From: an uncultured Caulobacterales bacterium
GTDB taxonomy: Bacteria > Pseudomonadota > Alphaproteobacteria > Caulobacterales > Caulobacteraceae
Length of the DNA: 10,086 bases
NCBI GenBank assembly: GCA_903903715.1
Contig: CAIUZX010000448.1
Span: forward strand, 1-10,086
Direction: 5' to 3'
The translations under genes and the position numbers were made by a program. The notes under the pieces are model-generated. The model ran no database searches. It was given only the letters and a program-made list of their open reading frames with translations, and was not told where the DNA came from. Below, in pieces: positions 6,378 to 10,086 of the stretch; positions within the stretch are counted from its first letter, which is position 1; each line of letters opens with the position of its first letter.

Positions 6378-6991
6378 AGATCCTGATCGTCGACGACCAC
6401 GCCATCGTCCGTGACGGTCTTCGGCGGATGCTGGAGGTCTTGGCCGACACGTCGGTGATTGAGGCGGCCAATGGCCGCGACGCCCTGACGGTCGCTCGCG
6501 CCGAGCGACCGGACCTGATCATCCTGGATCTCAACCTGCCGGGGCTGGGCGGGCTGGAGCTGATCAACCGGCTGATGCTCGACGACCGCGCTCGCCGGAT
6601 CCTCGTCTTGTCCATGCACGCCGAGCCGCTCTACGCCGTGCGTGCGCTGGAGGCTGGGGCGACGGGGTATCTCAGCAAGAACGCCTCGCCGGACGAGCTG
6701 ATCGAGGCGGTGCGGCGGGTCTTGACCGGCGGACGGTATGTCGAGGCTGACATCGCCCAGGCGATCGCCGTGCAGGGCGTCGATGCAGGGGAGCCGATGG
6801 GCCGTCTCTCCGCGCGGGATCTCGAGATCCTCAGGCTGCTGGCGGCGGGGGCGAGTCTCGCGGAAATCGCAGACGCGCTGGGCGTTGGCTACAAGACGGT
6901 CGCCAACACCTGCAGCCAGATCAAGACCAAGCTCGGCCTCGCCAGGACGGCTGATCTGGTGCGGTTCTCAGTGGAGCGGGGCGTCGGCTAG
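6374..6991 (+). CDS. NarL/FixJ-family DNA-binding response regulator
   Basis: This encodes 205 residues. The ATG overlaps the kinase TGA (ATGA), and GGAGGGG lies 10 nt upstream inside the kinase gene, so the two are translationally coupled. The receiver domain (1-118) has the acidic pair Asp7/Asp8, phospho-accepting Asp52 in LDLNLPGLGG, Ser80 and Lys102, all the conserved positions. The C-terminal LuxR-type helix-turn-helix (about 144-200) reads LSARDLEILRLLAAGASLAE, then IADALGVGYKTVANTCSQIKTKLGL. The product is a phosphorylation-activated transcription factor, partner of the kinase encoded just upstream. Its likely targets are its own operon and the divergent receptor through the three half-sites at 4932-4960 (inference). 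Its stop codon is only 6 bp from the end of the convergent winged-helix gene, leaving no room for a separate terminator. Confidence 0.94.
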   Translation: MKILIVDDHAIVRDGLRRMLEVLADTSVIEAANGRDALTVARAERPDLIILDLNLPGLGGLELINRLMLDDRARRILVLSMHAEPLYAVRALEAGATGYLSKNASPDELIEAVRRVLTGGRYVEADIAQAIAVQGVDAGEPMGRLSARDLEILRLLAAGASLAEIADALGVGYKTVANTCSQIKTKLGLARTADLVRFSVERGVG

Positions 6992-6997
6992 AGCCGG

Positions 6998-7462
6998 TCA
7001 GGCGTCAGGTGCGCTCAGATCTTCGCTGATGCGGCCGAGCGCGGTCAGCAGGGTGCCGACCAGACGGTTGGTGTGGTCGAGGCGATAAAGCTTGCCCGCG
7101 TCCTGGGCGACGGCGCCCAACACGATCAAGCGCTGCATTTTACGCCGCACGGTTTCGCGGGGGATGTCCGTCATCTGGGAGATGGTGTGCGCGCTGGCGC
7201 CGCCCGCCCGTCGCGCGTCCGCCCCGGTCAGCCGGTCAGCGTCGGCGACGAAAATCAGGCAAAGCAGGAGGTAGATCTCATCGATCTCGACGCGGAAGTT
7301 TGCGCGGATGTCGCCGGCGAACACAAAAAGCTTCCGCAAAATCATGTAATTGCGACGCAGTGTTGCGCTGTCGGTCTCGACTACGGCCGAGTCGCCCGTC
7401 CTCGCTGCACTGTGCACGTCGGGGTTAGACAAAGTCACCACGCCGAATCGAAAACGCGCCAC
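6998..7462 (-). CDS. Winged-helix transcriptional regulator, family uncertain
   Basis: This encodes 154 residues from GTG 7462; no convincing ribosome binding site is seen. ATG 7345 (codon 40, before ILRKLFVFAG) is an alternative start that would leave the domain complete. The middle is helical (NYMILRKLFVFAGDIRANFRVEIDEIYLLLCLIF). Residues about 91-130 form a helix-turn-helix with wing: HTISQMTDIPRETVRRKMQR followed by LIVLGAVAQDAGKLYRL. The pattern 'I-x-x-x-x-x-IPRETVRRK' followed by a short wing is that of MarR- or GntR-like winged helices, with the recognition helix around ETVRRKMQRL. No ligand-binding domain is evident. The gene reads away from a 458-bp region dense in inverted repeats, and from the signalling protein and sugar transferase beyond it, so it may control itself and that surface-polysaccharide locus. 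This is inference from layout. Confidence 0.75.
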   Translation of the reverse strand: MARFRFGVVTLSNPDVHSAARTGDSAVVETDSATLRRNYMILRKLFVFAGDIRANFRVEIDEIYLLLCLIFVADADRLTGADARRAGGASAHTISQMTDIPRETVRRKMQRLIVLGAVAQDAGKLYRLDHTNRLVGTLLTALGRISEDLSAPDA

Positions 7463-7497
7463 CCATCTGTGACGCCGTGTATCAGGGCAACCTCTCG

Positions 7498-7520
7498 GTA
7501 GCTGAAGTGTTAGCTACACT
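7498..7520. promoter_or_regulatory. Overlapping inverted repeats upstream of the winged-helix regulator
   Basis: GTAGCT (7498-7503) and AGCTAC (7512-7517) form a perfect 6-bp inverted repeat with an 8-nt spacer. An overlapping 15-mer AGTGTTAGCTACACT (7506-7520) has perfect 5-bp arms. The pair sits 35 nt upstream of the regulator's GTG start, where an autoregulatory operator would be expected. Confidence 0.35.
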
Positions 7521-7533
7521 GCATCCGCAGGGC

Positions 7534-7592
7534 TGCAAAGCTGAGCCTGCCCAAATTGGGCTATGGATCACCATATATGTAGGAGCTTTGCA
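7534..7592. promoter_or_regulatory. Nested palindrome: 9-bp arms enclosing the shared 18-bp element (site B)
   Basis: TGCAAAGCT (7534-7542) and AGCTTTGCA (7584-7592) are perfect reverse complements. Between them lies TGCCCAAATTGGGCTATG (7548-7565), whose core GCCCAA-A-TTGGGC is palindromic and which matches the minus strand of 2673-2690 at 17 of 18 positions. The perfect palindrome CATATATG (7572-7579) also lies inside. The whole could be an operator array in DNA or, if transcribed, a branched RNA structure. Confidence 0.5.
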
Positions 7593-7920
7593 ACATCTAT
7601 CCCTTAAGTAGGGTGCTTGACAGTTTAGCTCGGGCTCTCATTCGCTATGGAATTCAGGCGTCATCGATCGCAGCAGGAGGCGTTCTCCGAAGGGCGCGCA
7701 CGTCGCGAAACGGTATGCCTGCCGATTGTGAGCGCAGCCCCGAATGCATTTGCAGGCCTCGCAAACTACTTTTCATTGTGCTTGTCATATTTTCGCGCTT
7801 ACCGGGCGTTCATAATGTATCGAGACACTGCACAAATATCGCGCGCCGGCGCGCATACGGTTAGGTTGGTCGCCGATGGGGCCCTGCGGGGCGGACGTCA
7901 GCGATCCTGGAGGACGTGTC

Positions 7921-8976
7921 TTGACTCTAATGCTTGATAGCGAGCGGTTGAGCCTGCTCTTCCCCGCATATCTTGAGACGGATCGGGATTTGACGGTCGT
8001 CGCGTTCGGCCCGTCCGTGGCTCTGGTGACCGCGGGCGTGAGCATTGGCTCGCCCTTGTCGCGCACCTTCGTGCTCCAGCCCGCCGGGGCGCCGGCCGAC
8101 CTCGCCCGTGCGAAGACCCTCGTGCGGCTGGCCATGTCGGATGGCGCGCCGCGGCTTCAGGGCCTGGTGGTCGAGACCGAGACTGGCTTCCTCTTTCTGG
8201 CCAATGTCTTTGTCGCGTCGACGGACACCCTCGAGCGTGAGCGGGACGACGCCGTCGCCGCAAGCCGCGCGAAAAGTGACTTTCTCGGCCAGATCAGCCG
8301 AGAGCTGCGGACCCAGCTGCACGGTGTGATCGGCGTGATCGGGCAACTGGCCTCCAGCCGCCTGACGCCCGAACAGGCCGAGCTCGTTGAACTCATACAG
8401 GGTTCCGGCGATGCGCTGACGGATGTGGTCGACGAAGTGCTCGATTTCGTCCGGCAGGAAGCCCAGCCCGTGTCCGAGGACGCCCGGGCTTTCGATTTGT
8501 CCCACAGATCGCAGGATGGCCCCGCCGCCACGCCGAGCACCGCCGCCGAGTCGGCGGACGACGATGACGACGCCCCCGTCCGCGCACTGGTCGCCGAAGA
8601 CCACCCCGCCAATCGTCGGATCATCGAACTGATGCTCGCCCCGATGGGGGTCGAAGTGACCCTGGTCGCCAACGGCGCCGAGGCGGTCGAGGCCTTCAAG
8701 CAGCACGACTGGGAGATGGTCCTTCTCGACATGCAGATGCCGGTGCTGGACGGCGCCAGCGCCGCCCGGGCGATGCGGGGGATGGAGCCGGCGCTCGGTC
8801 GCGGTCGCACGCCGATCGCCATGCTCAGCGCCAACGTCCTGCCGAGACATGTCGAAGACGCGCTGGCGGCCGGCGCCGACCACTTCATCGCCAAGCCCGT
8901 CACCCCCGCCGCTCTGGCGCGCGGGCTGGACGAGCTGATCCGCGCAGCCGCGGTCAATGCGGCGAAAGAGGCTTAA
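7921..8976 (+). CDS. HNOBA-like, degenerate HisKA and receiver-domain signalling protein without kinase domain
   Basis: The start chosen is TTG 7921, because GGAGGA (7909-7914) lies 6 nt upstream; ATG 7930 and ATG 7876 are alternatives. It encodes 351 residues. Residues about 9-98 (LLFPAYLETDRDLTVVAFGP, later GFLFLANVFV) resemble the HNOBA domain that accompanies heme-NO-binding sensors. A short helical linker follows, then a HisKA-like segment at about 117-180, KSDFLGQISRELRTQLHGVI. Canonical proteins have SHELRTPLNG; here the phospho-accepting His is Arg127. The ATPase domain is missing: after FDLS (192-195) a 25-residue acidic, Pro/Ala-rich linker leads directly to a receiver (about 220-345) with Glu226/Asp227, Asp270 in LLDMQMPVLDG, Ser303 and Lys325. 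The receiver looks functional, so this may be a phosphate-accepting dimeric regulator served by another kinase. Its neighbour 129 bp downstream is a sugar transferase, suggesting a role in controlling surface polysaccharide (inference). Confidence 0.88.
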   Translation: MTLMLDSERLSLLFPAYLETDRDLTVVAFGPSVALVTAGVSIGSPLSRTFVLQPAGAPADLARAKTLVRLAMSDGAPRLQGLVVETETGFLFLANVFVASTDTLERERDDAVAASRAKSDFLGQISRELRTQLHGVIGVIGQLASSRLTPEQAELVELIQGSGDALTDVVDEVLDFVRQEAQPVSEDARAFDLSHRSQDGPAATPSTAAESADDDDDAPVRALVAEDHPANRRIIELMLAPMGVEVTLVANGAEAVEAFKQHDWEMVLLDMQMPVLDGASAARAMRGMEPALGRGRTPIAMLSANVLPRHVEDALAAGADHFIAKPVTPAALARGLDELIRAAAVNAAKEA

Positions 8977-9077
8977 TTAGACGTCTGAATTCAAACCCAG
9001 AAAATCAGTCTACTGGTCTGACAATTCCGGACGATAAAGCGCCTGTAAGCTGAATATCACACGACGTTGGCGTAAAT

Positions 9078-9098
9078 CGTTGCACGACGATTGCAACG
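9078..9098. promoter_or_regulatory. Perfect 7-bp inverted repeat at the 5' side of the sugar transferase gene
   Basis: CGTTGCA (9078-9084) and TGCAACG (9092-9098) flank a 7-nt spacer. The repeat ends 7 nt before ATG 9106. It lies in the 129-bp gap (8977-9105), whose composition is more AT-rich than the genes. It could be an operator or a leader hairpin that affects translation. No named motif is recognised. Confidence 0.35.
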
Positions 9099-9105
9099 GC
9101 AGCTT

Positions 9106-9864
9106 ATGACGGGTCGAAATGACACAGATGTGAAGGCAGACATCGGCGTGGGCCCGCAGTCCGACGGAGACTTGACGTCAATGACGATGAATCAGACGAG
9201 TTCAGAGCCCGCGCTGCGAGTCGAAATGACCGATGACCCGTCACGGTTCGAGCTCGACGACTTTATCCGCCGCACGATCGACGTGACGGTGGCGTTCCTG
9301 GCGATCGTGTTCATCTCTCCGCTGCTCATGGTCATTTCTGCGCTGGTCTGGCTGCAGGATGGCGGACCGCCGATCTACGCACAGGAGCGCATGGGTCGCG
9401 GCGGCAAGTCCTTCAAATGCTACAAGTTTCGGTCGATGGTCATCGACAGCCGCGCGCGCCTTGAGAGGCTGCTGGCGGAAAGTCCGGAGGCGCGGGAAGA
9501 GTGGGCGCGGGACCACAAGCTGCGCAAGGATCCCCGCATCACGGCGCTGGGCGGATTTCTTCGTCAGTCCAGCCTGGATGAGCTGCCGCAACTGTTCAAC
9601 GTGCTGGAAGGCGCCATGAGCCTGGTCGGCCCCCGTCCGATCGTCGCCGCCGAAGTCCGCCGCTACGGCTGGCGCATCCGGCACTACTACGCCGTCCGTC
9701 CGGGCATCACGGGTCTTTGGCAAATCAGCGGCCGCAACGACGTCTCCTACCGCCGCCGGGTCGCCCTCGACTGCGCCTATGTGAAACATCGCAGCGTGCT
9801 GATGGATCTGAAGATCCTTCTCGGCACGATCCCGAGCGTTCTGATGCGCAAGGGCTCGTACTAG
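9106..9864 (+). CDS. Polyprenyl-phosphate sugar-1-phosphate transferase (PssY/PssZ/WcaJ-like initiating glycosyltransferase)
   Basis: From ATG 9106 this encodes 252 residues. ATG 9181, with GGAG 11 nt upstream, is an equally plausible start giving 227 residues; TTG 9091 lies within an inverted repeat and is less likely. After a variable N-terminus there is one hydrophobic helix (about 60-82, VTVAFLAIVFISPLLMVISAL). The catalytic domain of the bacterial sugar transferase family follows: GPPIYAQERMGRGGKSFKCY, KFRSM (107-111), KDPRITALGGFLRQSSLDEL, PQLFNVLEGAMSLVGPRP, then RPGITGLWQISGRNDVSY. Such enzymes transfer a hexose-1-phosphate from a UDP-sugar to undecaprenyl phosphate at the inner face of the cytoplasmic membrane, starting capsule, exopolysaccharide or holdfast-type polymer synthesis. 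The short form with a single membrane re-entrant segment fits PssY/PssZ rather than the long WcaJ/HfsE form. Sugar specificity cannot be told. No other polysaccharide genes are in the window. Confidence 0.92.
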   Translation: MTGRNDTDVKADIGVGPQSDGDLTSMTMNQTSSEPALRVEMTDDPSRFELDDFIRRTIDVTVAFLAIVFISPLLMVISALVWLQDGGPPIYAQERMGRGGKSFKCYKFRSMVIDSRARLERLLAESPEAREEWARDHKLRKDPRITALGGFLRQSSLDELPQLFNVLEGAMSLVGPRPIVAAEVRRYGWRIRHYYAVRPGITGLWQISGRNDVSYRRRVALDCAYVKHRSVLMDLKILLGTIPSVLMRKGSY

Positions 9865-9893
9865 GGGAGCTCAGGCGCGCACGCCGGACTTCT

Positions 9894-10086
9894 CTACTTC
9901 CCGGGTCCCGTCAGCTTGTCCACCTTCGCCTCGCCGCCGGCGTAGGGGAGGTCAATGCGCATGCCGTCGAAGCCGACCACCCAGGCCTTCGGATCGCGCA
10001 CGGCGGCCACACCTTCGAAGAACAGCTTTTCCAGCACGGGCTGCGGGATCGCAGGGGCGAGGTGGGAGAAGACCAGCAGCTTCACG
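9894..10086 (-). CDS. Probable metallo-beta-lactamase-fold hydrolase, C-terminal part (5' end outside the window)
   Basis: The frame enters from the right edge and ends at TAG (9896-9894), leaving about 64 residues. The segment KLLVFSHLAPAIPQPVLEKL followed by ...VRDPKAWVVGFDGMRIDLP resembles the end of MBL-fold hydrolases of the RNase Z/arylsulfatase-like group. In these, a strand ends in the metal-ligand His of 'L-x-x-x-HL-x-P', followed by a helix and a last strand pair 'GxDGMxxxLP'. The residue expected to bind metal would be the His in FSHL. The protein then has a short polar tail ending LTGPGK. Only the end is visible, so the assignment rests on this one pattern. It is convergent with the sugar transferase, with 29 bp between the stops and no obvious terminator hairpin. 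Confidence 0.6.
   Translation of the reverse strand, partial: VKLLVFSHLAPAIPQPVLEKLFFEGVAAVRDPKAWVVGFDGMRIDLPYAGGEAKVDKLTGPGK

Larger units (their letters stand above)
7463..7920. other. 458-bp divergent non-coding region with several inverted repeats
   Basis: This lies between the winged-helix regulator (-) and the receiver-domain protein (+). It has lower GC than the flanking genes, and short open frames in it lack ribosome binding sites and family features. It holds an inverted repeat pair at 7498-7520, a nested palindrome at 7534-7592, CATATATG (7572-7579) and CCCTTAAGTAGGG (7601-7613, imperfect palindrome). The stretch 7614-7900 shows no further clear signal apart from AT-rich patches around 7770-7850. 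It is long enough to hold two promoters and an untranslated leader or a small RNA. Confidence 0.6.

Noticed and set aside
7613..7937. Small + strand open frames (83 and 96 codons) in the 458-bp intergenic region
   Set aside because: No ribosome binding site before either start, no signal peptide or domain, codon use unlike the neighbours; one of them runs into the start of the next gene out of frame.
7927..8883. 318-codon minus-strand open frame
   Set aside because: It is a shadow of the receiver-domain protein in the opposite strand; no domain features.
1..10086. CRISPR array, tRNA, rRNA, insertion sequence or phage genes
   Set aside because: No regularly spaced repeats, cloverleaf-like segments, transposase or integrase motifs were seen on either strand.

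Overview
The window is GC-rich, with coding third positions dominated by G and C, no tRNA or rRNA genes, and many long antisense ORFs of the kind high GC produces. Two TonB-dependent receptors, a NarX/NarL-type two-component pair and a PssY/PssZ-like polysaccharide-initiating sugar transferase suggest an alphaproteobacterium, most likely of the Caulobacterales (Caulobacter, Phenylobacterium or Brevundimonas type). That placement is inferred from gene style, not from a marker gene.

Left part (1-2741). The window opens inside the C-terminal barrel of a TonB-dependent receptor (+), followed by a small secreted four-cysteine protein of unknown function (+). Then comes a minus-strand gene for a secreted, metallopeptidase-like protein of 492 aa with an HE-x-x-EW motif and a downstream E-x-GDP motif. 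Its first third and its promoter are clearly AT-richer than everything around. This gene with its promoter lies between two copies of a 32-nt direct repeat (31 of 32 identical). One copy is the last codons of the neighbouring receptor gene; the other is an orphan copy beyond the secreted gene. The layout looks like an inserted gene, or the remnant of a former receptor paralogue.

Middle part (2714-6991). A complete TonB-dependent receptor (-) is divergent from a membrane histidine kinase of the HisKA_3 type (+), which overlaps its NarL/FixJ response regulator by 4 nt. The 151-bp divergent region carries three closely spaced half-sites TTCCCGA/TCGGGAA/TTCCCGA, a good candidate operator for the response regulator. 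The three genes look like a sensing and uptake module, with unknown signal and substrate.

Right part (6998-10086). A small winged-helix regulator (-) faces a 458-bp non-coding region rich in nested inverted repeats. Beyond it is an unusual signalling protein (+): an HNOBA-like N-terminus, a HisKA-like helix pair in which the phospho-accepting histidine is arginine, no ATPase domain, and an intact receiver. Next is a PssY/PssZ-like undecaprenyl-phosphate sugar-1-phosphate transferase (+), then the convergent C-terminal end of a probable metallo-beta-lactamase-fold protein (-). An 18-bp palindromic element in the 458-bp region recurs, 17 of 18 identical and in inverted orientation, just upstream of the secreted metallopeptidase-like gene 4.9 kb away. 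The two loci may therefore share a regulator. All functional links are inferences from sequence and layout.
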